Notes under the pieces: model-generated | Seen by the model: only the letters and a program-made list of their open reading frames with translations | Database searches by the model: none | What the model was told of the DNA's origin: nothing | Source: Acidobacteriota bacterium | Lineage (GTDB): Bacteria; Acidobacteriota; Blastocatellia; Pyrinomonadales; Pyrinomonadaceae | Length of the DNA stretch: 64,000 nucleotides | Reading direction: 5' to 3' | NCBI GenBank assembly: GCA_029781855.1 | Contig: JAKOVX010000059.1 | Location: forward strand, 51,449 to 115,448 | Made by a program: the position numbers and the translations under genes | Shown: positions 26,937 to 36,174 of the stretch, in pieces | Position numbering within the stretch: position 1 is the stretch's first letter | Layout: each line of letters starts with the position of its first letter

Positions 26937-28195
26937 TACCGTTGAGATCATCGGTTCGTGGTCCCCGACACTGGTTGCCGGCTTTTTTCTATTTGGCTCT
27001 TGTCCTGATGATAGGAAGTTATGCCGGAAGGCAGGGGCTGTCTGAATATCTCGCCGCAAATGCGATAACCACTGGTTCACTTTCCAAAGCCCGGGAAGCG
27101 GTAAGAGTCTTCGAAGGCGATCCCAACGCTCAAAAGAGTTTGGGCATGATAATGCTTGACTACGGAAATTCTAAGGAAGCTATTGGTGCGTTCGAACGGG
27201 CCGCTTCGATCCGGGACCGTGATTATGAACTCTGGATGTTGCTGGGCACGGCCCGATACCAGGGCGGAGACCTGGCCGGAGCTGAAACGGCCTATAGGAA
27301 GTCCATTTCCCTTGCACCGTATTACTCGAAACCGAAATACTTGTGCGGCAAACTACTTCTCGAAACGGACCGGAAGGAAGAGGGGTTCGAAATTCTGTCC
27401 AGCGCGGCTGAGAATAACTTCTCCCTTTATCCGGAGATAGTGGGCTTGGCGAGTACCTACTATCCTGACGATCCCGAGACGGTCCAGAGATCAGCCAGTC
27501 CGAAAACTAACGAAGCCCGGAAATTCCTTGCACGATACTTCATTGCCCGCTCAATGATGACGCCCGAAACGCTCAGCTTTCTTCTCGGTAAGGAACTCGC
27601 CGATTGGGAAAAAGACGAGTTCGTCAATGAACTGATCGGCCAGCATAGCTTTCGGCTCGCTCATGAACTCTGGGCATCAAAGATGGTCTCGGAACGCGAA
27701 ACCAGCGACGATCCGATATTTGACGGGGGGTTCGAACATACTGCCGGAAGCGATCAAAATGGCTTCGGTTGGCGGATAGATCAAGGTATCACGGGCGTAG
27801 CGGTGTCTCGAACCCAGAACGACATTCATTCGGGATCTTATGCGATTCGTTTTAAATTCTCCGGCGCCGTCGAGATCGGGAGGAGCGTCCTTTCACAACT
27901 CGTGTACGTTCGACCCGGATCAAAGTATCTGTTGAAATTCTCTTACCGGTCATCTGAAATGATCTCCGCGGCGACCCCAATGGTAGTGGTTACGGATCCG
28001 ACCACCGGCCGGGAACTCGGTCGTTCCACGGCCTTGACAGCTTCCGGTAACCGGTGGACCGAGATGTCAGTGAACTTCGTATCCGGACAAATACCTGCCG
28101 TAAATGTAGCCTTGCTCCGCCCTTCTTGCGATTCCAGCCCATGCCCGATCTTTGGAGAATTGTCCCTGGACGATTTTTCATTGGTTGATCGATAG
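26933..28195 (+). CDS. Membrane-anchored TPR protein with C-terminal carbohydrate-binding-like domain
   Basis: The 420-residue protein begins at an ATG overlapping the previous stop (ATGA). It has one N-terminal hydrophobic segment (about 15-32, 'LPAFFYLALVLMIGSYAG'), TPR repeats (about 45-200), and a C-terminal beta-sandwich that starts 'DPIFDGGFEHTAGSDQNGFGW' and ends 'ELSLDDFSLVDR', the pattern of CBM-like/jelly-roll domains. The topology predicts an extracytoplasmic protein that could hold the nascent polysaccharide, working with the pseudokinase-TPR protein. The exact family was not recognised. Confidence 0.7.
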   Translation: MIPLRSSVRGPRHWLPAFFYLALVLMIGSYAGRQGLSEYLAANAITTGSLSKAREAVRVFEGDPNAQKSLGMIMLDYGNSKEAIGAFERAASIRDRDYELWMLLGTARYQGGDLAGAETAYRKSISLAPYYSKPKYLCGKLLLETDRKEEGFEILSSAAENNFSLYPEIVGLASTYYPDDPETVQRSASPKTNEARKFLARYFIARSMMTPETLSFLLGKELADWEKDEFVNELIGQHSFRLAHELWASKMVSERETSDDPIFDGGFEHTAGSDQNGFGWRIDQGITGVAVSRTQNDIHSGSYAIRFKFSGAVEIGRSVLSQLVYVRPGSKYLLKFSYRSSEMISAATPMVVVTDPTTGRELGRSTALTASGNRWTEMSVNFVSGQIPAVNVALLRPSCDSSPCPIFGELSLDDFSLVDR

Positions 28196-28767
28196 ATCAG
28201 AATTAGTTCGTGGCGGGCATTCCCATCTTACCGACTCCTGAAATTTCATGATTTCGGCCGCTCGAGCTTTCTATCGTTCGGTTCGACAAATCTGATCCGG
28301 ATATCTACGTAAGCCCCGCGAAAGTCATCTCTTCGCGATCATACCGTCAACTGCGGAGAGGAAACTTTGTGGAAACGGGCAGATTTTGCCAGATTCAAAT
28401 ATTACTCCTGAAGGCAACTTGCCATATATCACAGCTCCTAACTGCCCAGGCTCGTCAAGCTTTAGCAATGGAAAAATGACCGGTTTAGCAGGCAATGACA
28501 GACTTCCGGAGCAATTTGATCGCTGAATGTAGACCGCTCCGCTATCCTTCTATTTGGCTTTGATATCCACTCGCCCTAGTGCCGTCCGGTAAAATTTTTT
28601 CTTGACATTTCGTTGACCGAAGAGGTTTACTAAGTTGTGCAGACTTATTTTCGAAGTAATTTCGTAACTGCCTGACCCAGCCCTGAGATCACGCCCCTGC
28701 GCGGATTAACCCACTCTTTGCTTACGGATTCGGAAACCTAACGGGCGTGGGTCCTAACTTTTCACTG
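28196..28767. other. Intergenic region upstream of the glycoside hydrolase gene
   Basis: About 570 bases with no convincing gene on either strand. It ends the aminotransferase-to-TPR gene run and contains the candidate promoter at 28602-28631. Nothing else, such as a repeat or riboswitch-like fold, was seen. Confidence 0.6.
28602..28631 (+). promoter_or_regulatory. Candidate sigma-70-type promoter of the glycoside hydrolase gene
   Basis: A perfect TTGACA at 28602-28607 follows a T-rich run (AAAATTTTTTC). TTTACT at 28626-28631 is a four-of-six -10 with an 18-base spacer. It would leave a 5'-UTR of about 130 bases before the ATG at 28768, suggesting this secreted enzyme is transcribed independently. 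Confidence 0.35.
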
Positions 28768-30501
28768 ATGAGAAAACAGAAAGGATTATCGAAGATCTTT
28801 GCGATCGGTCTTGTGGTCACGCTGGCAGTAGTTGACGCTTTGACTTGTCGGGCATATTTCCTGAGCAAAACGGAAGCCGCGTCAAGTACCGGTACTCCCT
28901 CAGTGAATTTTCTCGAGATAGCGAATCTTGCCCGGGTCTCGAACAAGATCTCAGTGGCAATCCGTACCAGTGATCCGTCGGGTATCAGCCGCGTTGACTT
29001 GTTGTGTGACAACATTCCGATCGGAACCGTACCGGTCGTGGCGGCGCTTTCCGAAACGGTGGTCTATTTCGCCTGGGATACAACTTCGGTTCTCAACGGA
29101 AAGCACATTCTTCAGGCAAGGGCTACGAATTCCCAGGGTGAGCAAGGTTCCACTGCGAGACCTGTGCTGGTTCATAATTTTTCTATGTCTCCCCCTGTTG
29201 GAAATGTGATCGCCCTCAATCCGTATGTGAAGTATCAGACCATGAGAGGTTGGGAGGCCGTTGACCAGGCAGGTCAGCTATTCACACCGGCATGGAATAA
29301 TTACAAGGACGTCCTTCTTGATGAGGCTGTGAACGACCTTGGTATTAATCGGATCCGGCTTGAAATAATGAGCGGATCTGAAAACCCGACGGACTATTTT
29401 GCTCAGTGGCAGGCAGGTCAGTTGACCGAAGCTCAGTACAACGCAAAGAGATACGAGATAATCAATGATGACGCGGATCCAAACCATATAAATCCAGGCG
29501 GCTTCAAATGGTCGCAACTGGACAGCAGTATTAACAATATAGTCCTTCCGATGCGTCAGCGGTTACAGGCTCGCGGCGAATCCCTTTGGGTAAATCTAAA
29601 TTATGTAGACTTCGGATCTTCAACGTTCGAACACAAGAATAGTCCTGCCGAATATGCGGAATTCGTACTTGCTACGTATCAACATATGCAGAACACTTTT
29701 GGCTTCGTTCCGGACTCTTGGGAGATCGTACTCGAACCCGATACGTCATCCGCAAGTTGGTCCTCCATGCAGGTAGCTTTAGCTCTCAAAGCAGCGGGTG
29801 ATAAGTTGGCGGCAAGCGGTTATCGTCCAGCTTTTACTGCGCCTTCTGTGACCGCCGCCGACAATTTCGCCAACTACGTCGATCAAATTGCGCAGACCCC
29901 TGGTGCAATGCCTTATGTAACCGAATTTGCATATCACCGTTACAACGACGCGTCTGACTCCATCCTCCAACAGATTTCGGATCGAACCGTACTTTATGGC
30001 AAAAAAGCCGGAATGCTTGAATGGATAGGCGCGGACTATGTGACCCTTCATCAAGATATCAAACAAGGCCGAAACTCCTCTTGGCAACAATACTGCCTTG
30101 CTGGGCTCACAAGTTGGGGACCGGACTCCGGAGGATCATATTACAGGGTTGATGATTCAAATGTCGGGAATCCAATTGTAACGATGGGCAGCAGAACCAA
30201 GTTCTTACGACAATACTTCAAGTTCGTCCGTGCCGGTGCTCAGCGTATAGAAGCTCTATCAGGTAATGCGACCTTCGACCCCCTGGCGTTTATCAACTTA
30301 AACGGTAAGTATGTCGTGGTGGTCAAGTCGAGTGGGAGTGGATCGTTTACGGTGGTAGGATTGCCCGCGGGAGTCTACGGAATTAAATATACGACGGGAA
30401 GTCAATACGATGTCGACTTGCCGGACACATCAGTGTTGCCCGGGCAGGCTCTCGCCACCAGTATTCCAGGAACCGGCGTTATTACCATTTATGCAAAATA
30501 G
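28768..30501 (+). CDS. Secreted GH-A clan glycoside hydrolase with N-terminal Ig-like domain
   Basis: About 577 residues. A signal/anchor helix spans 8-25; an Ig-like (Big-type) domain spans about 45-137; a TIM-barrel region spans about 150-490 with 'WEIVLEPDTS' (E323, candidate acid/base after strand 4) and 'GMLEWIGADY' (E418, candidate nucleophile after strand 7). A C-terminal beta-domain spans about 495-577, as in GH30/GH39/GH5-like enzymes. It probably acts outside the cytoplasm and may trim or release the locus's own polysaccharide. GTG at 28747 is an alternative start. It is the last plus-strand gene; a convergent gene ends 295 bases downstream and no clear terminator lies between. Confidence 0.75.
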   Translation: MRKQKGLSKIFAIGLVVTLAVVDALTCRAYFLSKTEAASSTGTPSVNFLEIANLARVSNKISVAIRTSDPSGISRVDLLCDNIPIGTVPVVAALSETVVYFAWDTTSVLNGKHILQARATNSQGEQGSTARPVLVHNFSMSPPVGNVIALNPYVKYQTMRGWEAVDQAGQLFTPAWNNYKDVLLDEAVNDLGINRIRLEIMSGSENPTDYFAQWQAGQLTEAQYNAKRYEIINDDADPNHINPGGFKWSQLDSSINNIVLPMRQRLQARGESLWVNLNYVDFGSSTFEHKNSPAEYAEFVLATYQHMQNTFGFVPDSWEIVLEPDTSSASWSSMQVALALKAAGDKLAASGYRPAFTAPSVTAADNFANYVDQIAQTPGAMPYVTEFAYHRYNDASDSILQQISDRTVLYGKKAGMLEWIGADYVTLHQDIKQGRNSSWQQYCLAGLTSWGPDSGGSYYRVDDSNVGNPIVTMGSRTKFLRQYFKFVRAGAQRIEALSGNATFDPLAFINLNGKYVVVVKSSGSGSFTVVGLPAGVYGIKYTTGSQYDVDLPDTSVLPGQALATSIPGTGVITIYAK

Positions 30502-30796
30502 CTGGCGAATTTGTGGAAAAACATCGAGGAACGCCCTGAACAGTAATCGCCTTGACCTAAACAATCTTTTGCCGTCTGTGGGGTAAGTAACCTCAAGAGC
30601 CTCTGCAGAGGAAGAAAGGTCTTATGTTTCGAGGGCCAAATGGCGACCGAACGCGTACCCCCCCCGTTGATTTGACCAAAACAAGGCAATTGATCCTCCA
30701 AAAGCAATAAACCACTGATCTCAAAAAGAGAGTTTATGGCGGGCAAGAACGACAAAGTTCGAGATCCATAAAAGCTTCCTACAGTACCAACGCGGA

Positions 30797-32425
30797 CTAC
30801 CATTTTCTTCCTGTGTTTTTGAGATCAAGCAAATCCGGATTTGTCGTACGTAGTTCATTCAACCAGGTCACAAAGTCTTCTGGCCTCCGGATTCTTTCCG
30901 AAAAGACGTTGAGGATCAGTTGTTTCGTAATTATTGTGTTAATACTCGGAACATAGTCAATTCGTGATTTTTGTCCTGAGAACTTAACAATGAAAGGAAC
31001 CCGCGTATCTGCCAACACCTCCTGCCGCTGCTCGACAGAGAGATAGTGGTAGTTGCGGATATTCTTAAATCGGAAGAAATGGTCAGAACTCACAATGACC
31101 ACAGTTTGATCCCATTGACCCATTCTTTCCAAGTTGTCTCTTAGATCCTTCAGAGTATCGTTTACCACTTCCAGCGACGTGAAATAGTCCTCTTCACCTT
31201 CCATATCGCTTCTTGCGATCGACGGAAAATGCGGAATCGAATAATGAAGAAAAACCAGATCAATGTCAGGATCTTCGATCAGCTCTTTCGCTACACCTTT
31301 TAGATACTCGTTTCGGGCGACCTGAACTTCGCGTGATTCCCCTTTAAATCGCTCGTTAATATCATCTAAGGATGGATATAGTCTTCCGACAAACGGAACC
31401 CTTTCAAGCGCGAGTAGAAAAAATCGAACAGTGCAGGTCCCAAACTCCGATATCCCAGAGCAAGTTGGAAATGCAAGCGGGCTCCAGAAACTCCTCTCCA
31501 CGCTTCCCTGAAAGAGCCGCGGATATGGATGGTACCATCCGGCTATCGCGCTCCTGAAGCCGGATCGTCTTAATTCGCTGAAAATATTACTACTTTCCCG
31601 AACTCGAACCGGGTCCGAATGATCTGCCGGATAAAGCAACAGGTCATTAGGCGCGACTGCAGCGGAACTTAGAATCGGTATTCCGGTCAATAATGAAGGG
31701 ATAGATTCCTGTGTACGGTTGTTCGGTGAGTGTGCGTTTTGCGCAACGAATGACTGATCCATGAGTCGATCGATATCGGGGAGATTCGTGCCATGCTGCC
31801 AGGCAGTGCGAAGGGTCGCGAAATCTAGACCGTCGAAGATTATCCACACAACCTTTCGATTTTGCGATAATGGCCGATTCGGCAACCCGGTTTTTTGGAT
31901 GCTAACTGGTGAGAAAACTGTAGAATCGGTAAAGAATCGTTGCTGAACCGTTTCGAAGATGATTATGAAGCTGAAAGGCAGAAGAAATAGCAAAAGTAGT
32001 CTGAAATTTTGGACAACCTTTTCAAAGCGGAAAGATTGCCTAATTGAAAGAATCAGACAGCCCGACAAAACAATTCCCGGAAGCCAGAAGACCAAGAGTC
32101 TCTCAGTGTCTGGCGACAGCCATTTCATCATCTCAAAACTCATTGGTCCAAATGCGAAAAGGCCTGAGATCAGAAAAATGGCTTGGAATATGGCTTTCGT
32201 CCAGGCATTTGACGCCAATTTCATTATCTGCATCATGGCGAGAAAAAGCAGCGCCACTATGAAGACATCAAAAAAAACGGCAAGATAATCGACGGTCGAA
32301 TGCGGCTTCGGATCCAGATAATGATGCATTCCGGGGAAGATCATTTCTTTCAGCGAAGTGACAAAGAAGATGTTTGCGATCGAATATGATTCGCCAATAT
32401 CTTTCCAACTTAGGTTAAGTTTCAT
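30797..32425 (-). CDS. Membrane-anchored sulfatase / alkaline-phosphatase-superfamily enzyme
   Basis: The 542-residue protein has about four to five N-terminal membrane helices (to about residue 160), then an extracytoplasmic catalytic domain. Metal and nucleophile motifs are visible: 'VVWIIFDGLD' (D198), 'RTQESIPSLLTG' (T238 as candidate nucleophile) and 'VVIVSSDH' as a late metal-binding site. The layout resembles LTA-synthase/phosphoethanolamine-transferase and membrane sulfatase proteins, so it could transfer or cleave a phosphate- or sulfate-containing group on a glycan. Its ATG overlaps the stop of the methyltransferase gene by four bases. The gene is AT-richer than the plus-strand genes. 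Confidence 0.75.
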   Translation of the reverse strand: MKLNLSWKDIGESYSIANIFFVTSLKEMIFPGMHHYLDPKPHSTVDYLAVFFDVFIVALLFLAMMQIMKLASNAWTKAIFQAIFLISGLFAFGPMSFEMMKWLSPDTERLLVFWLPGIVLSGCLILSIRQSFRFEKVVQNFRLLLLFLLPFSFIIIFETVQQRFFTDSTVFSPVSIQKTGLPNRPLSQNRKVVWIIFDGLDFATLRTAWQHGTNLPDIDRLMDQSFVAQNAHSPNNRTQESIPSLLTGIPILSSAAVAPNDLLLYPADHSDPVRVRESSNIFSELRRSGFRSAIAGWYHPYPRLFQGSVERSFWSPLAFPTCSGISEFGTCTVRFFLLALERVPFVGRLYPSLDDINERFKGESREVQVARNEYLKGVAKELIEDPDIDLVFLHYSIPHFPSIARSDMEGEEDYFTSLEVVNDTLKDLRDNLERMGQWDQTVVIVSSDHFFRFKNIRNYHYLSVEQRQEVLADTRVPFIVKFSGQKSRIDYVPSINTIITKQLILNVFSERIRRPEDFVTWLNELRTTNPDLLDLKNTGRKW

Positions 32426-33873
32426 TTCTTCTTCATCAAGTATATTCGGCGCTCGGAATCCGGAAGTTGGATCGAACGGATCAGATGAAAATACTCGCCA
32501 GCGCTTTCCTCAAAACTCTCCGCCGTCAAATCCTTGTGTAAATGATCCCGCCCCCTTGCTAAACTTTTAAACATTTTGTCACTCGGCGGAACAAATTCAA
32601 CAACTAACCATTGCTTTGTCAGATCAACAGCTAGACGAAGAATTTCACTCAACGGTATTCGTTCCTGGACCAGCATATGGTGTATGACCGCGAGCATCAG
32701 CACGAGGTCGAACTGACCCAACGCGCGATCCAAAAACGATGGATTCTCGGAATATCGCCACCCCATCCGCGGCGTTGGTCTGGATAGATTTACAACTAGT
32801 GGAAGAACATCGGCATTTTCTTCCTTAGCCGCCCGATATACCCGGTCGACAACGCTTTCGTCATAGTCGATCGCGACTACTCGTGCGCCCGACTTTGCGG
32901 CTAACAGGCTGAATAGCCCGGTGTTGCACCCGACATCCAAAACAGTCTCTGGCCGTACTTCATTTAATGTCCGGTCCACGAATTCCTGTTTAGCGGACAT
33001 ATATTCAGGAATATGCGTCTGATTATACGTTGTGTATTCACTCCAAACAGACTTATTGTTTGAATCTGGGGCGGCACTGTGTAACTGTTTTTCAAGTCGA
33101 GCAAAGCTTCTGTCAAGGATAAATTGAGCCCGCTCCGCTGAATCAAGTGTTTTCCCTGTGTAGAGAGTTGGTTCACCTTCGGCTTGCTTTGATAGCAGAT
33201 GTGGTGCCGTCACTAAAGAAAATATCCCAGGCTTCATCATTTTCATCCCGCCTAATAGCATAGCGGCCTCAGAAACTTGGATACCCTCTCGTCTCGAAAG
33301 GAAGATCGAATGCATGGATAACCGAGTCTCTTTGTTTATCAAAAGCGGAAGTACGAATGTTTGCACAAATTGATTATATGGCAACCAGATCGGGTCGTAT
33401 TTATTACGCTCCTCAAAGGAGAGAACATCAATGAATATCGGTTTAGTTCCTGCGAACAATATGTTGAAGGGCGTTGCGTCCTTAAGACTCCAACCTGTCT
33501 GCCGTTTGGACGAAACTGCCACTTCAAGTGTCAATTTGCCTGCGTCAAATAGCATCGCGGGAGACCATTCATAAGGGAATGACGGGAATTCCACCCGGTC
33601 ATGCTTGAAAAGAATAAACCCATCGCGTTCTTTTGCAAGTTCATTGAATTTCTCATAAAATGCGTGGGCTTCACTGCTCGTTGCAAGGCGCGTTGGGATC
33701 AACTTTCCGTCTAGCTGAAACTGCTGAACATACCCATATTGTAAAAACTGTTTCAGGGATGGTGCAGCTTCGCAACTTACGAGTCGCCAAACATCTTCTC
33801 GGTCGAGAAGGACATTCCCAAGAGGGTCGCGAAAAGAGGTGAATACAGACAATTGATCAAACCTCACTTTCAT
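32422..33873 (-). CDS. NoeA-like class I SAM-dependent methyltransferase
   Basis: The 483-residue protein has an N-terminal ~280-residue domain (including 'LKDATPFNILFAGTKPIFIDVLSFE', kinase-like in flavour) and a C-terminal Rossmann methyltransferase with motif I 'VLDVGCNTGLFSLLAAKSG', 'VVAIDYDES' and 'LVLMLAVIHHML'. This two-part architecture is that of NoeA-like host-specificity/glycan methyltransferases. It overlaps the small DPGSG protein gene by 17 bases and the sulfatase-like gene by 4, so the three form one unit. The substrate is unknown; a sugar or a lipid-linked glycan is plausible. Confidence 0.8.
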   Translation of the reverse strand: MKVRFDQLSVFTSFRDPLGNVLLDREDVWRLVSCEAAPSLKQFLQYGYVQQFQLDGKLIPTRLATSSEAHAFYEKFNELAKERDGFILFKHDRVEFPSFPYEWSPAMLFDAGKLTLEVAVSSKRQTGWSLKDATPFNILFAGTKPIFIDVLSFEERNKYDPIWLPYNQFVQTFVLPLLINKETRLSMHSIFLSRREGIQVSEAAMLLGGMKMMKPGIFSLVTAPHLLSKQAEGEPTLYTGKTLDSAERAQFILDRSFARLEKQLHSAAPDSNNKSVWSEYTTYNQTHIPEYMSAKQEFVDRTLNEVRPETVLDVGCNTGLFSLLAAKSGARVVAIDYDESVVDRVYRAAKEENADVLPLVVNLSRPTPRMGWRYSENPSFLDRALGQFDLVLMLAVIHHMLVQERIPLSEILRLAVDLTKQWLVVEFVPPSDKMFKSLARGRDHLHKDLTAESFEESAGEYFHLIRSIQLPDSERRIYLMKKK

Positions 33874-34054
33874 TTACATGGCTCTCGTTGGCCAAATTTT
33901 GAATATCCTCTTCCGCGAGTGTGTGGGTCCTTCGTCTGAATATTTTGTAGAAATACTTGCGAAAGTAATAGACACAGCTTGCGAAAAACGCTAGCAGGAT
34001 CTGCAGCAGCATCATGCCAGAACCGGGATCCGAGTAAAACAGTAAAAGAATCAT
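33857..34054 (-). CDS. Small membrane protein with YSDPGSG motif
   Basis: A 65-residue protein: MILLLFYSDPGSGMMLLQILLAFF, one or two hydrophobic segments, then a basic stretch (YKIFRRR) and an acidic tail. The Y-x-DPGSG/T N terminus followed by a hydrophobic helix recurs in small proteins found beside glycan-modification genes in many bacteria; a function is not established to my knowledge. ACCTCC at 34061-34066 on the plus strand gives GGAGGT seven bases before the ATG. It is the first gene of the three-gene cassette with the NoeA-like and sulfatase-like genes. Confidence 0.72.
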   Translation of the reverse strand: MILLLFYSDPGSGMMLLQILLAFFASCVYYFRKYFYKIFRRRTHTLAEEDIQNLANESHVNESEV

Positions 34055-34462
34055 ATTTTTACCTCCATAACAGAATTGCGCTTCGGAAAGTTGTTTGGAT
34101 TGAAAATGATTCGCCCAACCTCAGATAGTCACATCCAACTTCGAGCGATTTGACCCGAATATTACCTTTATCAACCTACGATATTTGACCGGCCCGAATC
34201 GTATTGGTCAATTAAGGGTAAGTCCAAGATCCAACCGTGCTTTACGCAAAGGAATTTAGCAATTTGAATGTAAATCAGTGACGAATCTAATCAATGTCCG
34301 AGCAAACTACAAAACAAACTATCGTACCGAGAGTGCAATCGACTTGGTCTTAAGGATGCAAACGAACTCGACCCCGTTTTCAATATCTCTAACAGGAAAG
34401 AAGGCAGGAAAACCAAAGCTTCGGATAATTTCGAGGAGACACCAGAAATAAGGGACGTTCTC
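34055..34462. other. Intergenic region upstream of the DPGSG cassette
   Basis: About 408 bases. On the minus strand it must hold the promoter for the DPGSG/NoeA-like/sulfatase cassette; several TTGA-starting hexamers occur but no well-spaced pair can be chosen. It is AT-rich. No gene, repeat or terminator was recognised. Confidence 0.55.
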
Positions 34463-36106
34463 CTACTTAAGTTGATATATTGATGCCGTGTATCCTGGCC
34501 GTTCGGTATTGAAATAGACAAGTTCGAATTCGGGCCGGCTCTTTAGAGCGTTCGATAAGTTGCTAAGGTAGGGGCGCTTCGATGTCCACCGCTCCGATAT
34601 GAAAACGTAGTCAACCTTACAATTATCTATGTTTTGGCTACTACTGATGAGCTTCTCACCGCGACAGTTAGTGATCTCATCAATGATCTCATTCGTGTCC
34701 TCTGACGTTGTCCAAAACTGAATTCCGTCAGCGTAGAATGCCGGACGAAAACTCGGTGAGAAAATCTTCGGGTGAGCGCGTCCGAATTTTCTCAACCAGA
34801 TTCCCGCGTCCCGTTCTTCGTATGTCGCTCGTTGCCACTCGGATTCCTTTGAGCGCACAAAGAAGTTCACCGGAAAGACGTAAACATACAAAAGTATCAT
34901 CGTAATCGCGATAAACGACGACGTTCTGCAGCTCGACCGAAACCCTATCGATTTCCAGTTTGCCATCGTCGCTTGAAACCACGTTTCCAGACGAATAATC
35001 CCTATTGCGATCCAACCGAAGAAGATCGGAAGCAAAACGTAAAAATAGCGTTCTAGTACCCAGCTTGCTGCATATCCAGCTATCGTCAAAAGACAGAAAG
35101 TCATCAAATATGACTCTCGAAACATTCGCTCCTTGTCCCACCTTTCGCCAAAAAGCCCTAGGGCCACAAGTGCCAGTAAGAATATCGGAAGTATTTCTTC
35201 AAGAACGTTTTGGGCTACCCGCATGTTATAGATGAAATTTGAAGCCAGTTCCTTTATGGATGGTTCCGGCAACGGCTCCTCCGAACGACTCTGGTCGTGC
35301 CCAAATTCTGTAGATTTTTCTGAAAAAATGCCGGATGCAATATTCGCGCTTGTTTTCCCGCTGATCGTCCACGTGCCGGTTACCGCTCGAAGGTGGAAAA
35401 TATATGGCGTCGCAATAAGGGCAAATCCTATGACTAGTGCGAAACTGCTTGCCGCTACCTTGCGAAAGATTCCTTTTCTATCCGAAATGGCTTTCGCTGC
35501 GGACCATGTAATAAAGAAAACCGGATAGAAAAAGGCCTCTGGCCTAGTAAGGTATGCAAATCCAAGAAAAATGCCTGTCAGACAGTACTGGTGGATCTTC
35601 CCGGTTGATAGCGCGTTCCATCCGACGATCAATGATCCGATAATCAAAGGAAGGTAAATGTTCTCCGTTCCTAATCCAAAAACGGAATTTATCAATAACG
35701 GAGAAAAGATAGCTATGACGCCAGCAACACTAGCCCCCTTCGGTCCATATGATTGTCTTACCAGTACATACGTTAAAGGCACGGCCAAGCTTCCTGCGAT
35801 AATTGAAATTACGACGGACGGGAGAACCAGATCATTGAGAAGGCAGGTGACAATCCCGATCAAAAACGGGAATAGCGGAGACCAATATGTATCGAGCATC
35901 CCGCCGAAATCACCTGCAGCCAATCTTCGGCCGAGTACGATGTTTTGCATCGTGTCCGAGCCAGCAACGATTTTATCTGCAAATAGTGCATAAACAAGAA
36001 GTCGAAACGCTAAGCCGAAGATCGAAAGAATTAGCAATTTTTGCCACTCTTTCAAAACAAGGAATCTAGAGATCACTGCCGACACTACGTGCAAAAGTCT
36101 ATTCAT
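34463..36106 (-). CDS. GT39/ArnT-like membrane glycosyltransferase (GT-C)
   Basis: The 547-residue protein has about ten to twelve membrane helices. The first extracytoplasmic loop carries an acidic motif ('VAGSDTMQNIVLGRRLA') and there is a later 'AYLTRPEAFFYPVFF' typical of PMT_2-type GT-C enzymes. A C-terminal periplasmic domain follows helix ten. These enzymes use polyprenyl-phosphate sugars outside the cytoplasm. The window has several GT-C proteins plus donor-making enzymes (DPM-like GT2, UbiA). It lies 68 bases downstream of the GT2 gene on the same strand. Confidence 0.8.
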   Translation of the reverse strand: MNRLLHVVSAVISRFLVLKEWQKLLILSIFGLAFRLLVYALFADKIVAGSDTMQNIVLGRRLAAGDFGGMLDTYWSPLFPFLIGIVTCLLNDLVLPSVVISIIAGSLAVPLTYVLVRQSYGPKGASVAGVIAIFSPLLINSVFGLGTENIYLPLIIGSLIVGWNALSTGKIHQYCLTGIFLGFAYLTRPEAFFYPVFFITWSAAKAISDRKGIFRKVAASSFALVIGFALIATPYIFHLRAVTGTWTISGKTSANIASGIFSEKSTEFGHDQSRSEEPLPEPSIKELASNFIYNMRVAQNVLEEILPIFLLALVALGLFGERWDKERMFRESYLMTFCLLTIAGYAASWVLERYFYVLLPIFFGWIAIGIIRLETWFQATMANWKSIGFRSSCRTSSFIAITMILLYVYVFPVNFFVRSKESEWQRATYEERDAGIWLRKFGRAHPKIFSPSFRPAFYADGIQFWTTSEDTNEIIDEITNCRGEKLISSSQNIDNCKVDYVFISERWTSKRPYLSNLSNALKSRPEFELVYFNTERPGYTASIYQLK

Positions 36107-36174
36107 GGGAGAGCCTACGATACCTTAGAAAGATTTTCTCAATTCCATTTCTGAACAGCGAATTTATTGGACCG

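Noticed and set aside
30651..30670. An eight-cytosine run in the convergent gap
   Set aside because: Homopolymer tracts of this kind occur by chance and no gene or promoter uses it; it could be phase-variable only if it lay in a coding frame.
30489..30803. A 104-codon frame on the minus strand, starting at the end of the sulfatase-like gene with an AGGA-like ribosome site
   Set aside because: It fills the gap between two convergent genes and overlaps both ends, but its product has no protein-like composition (Ser, Leu and Cys rich, no recognisable domain). It is most likely chance.
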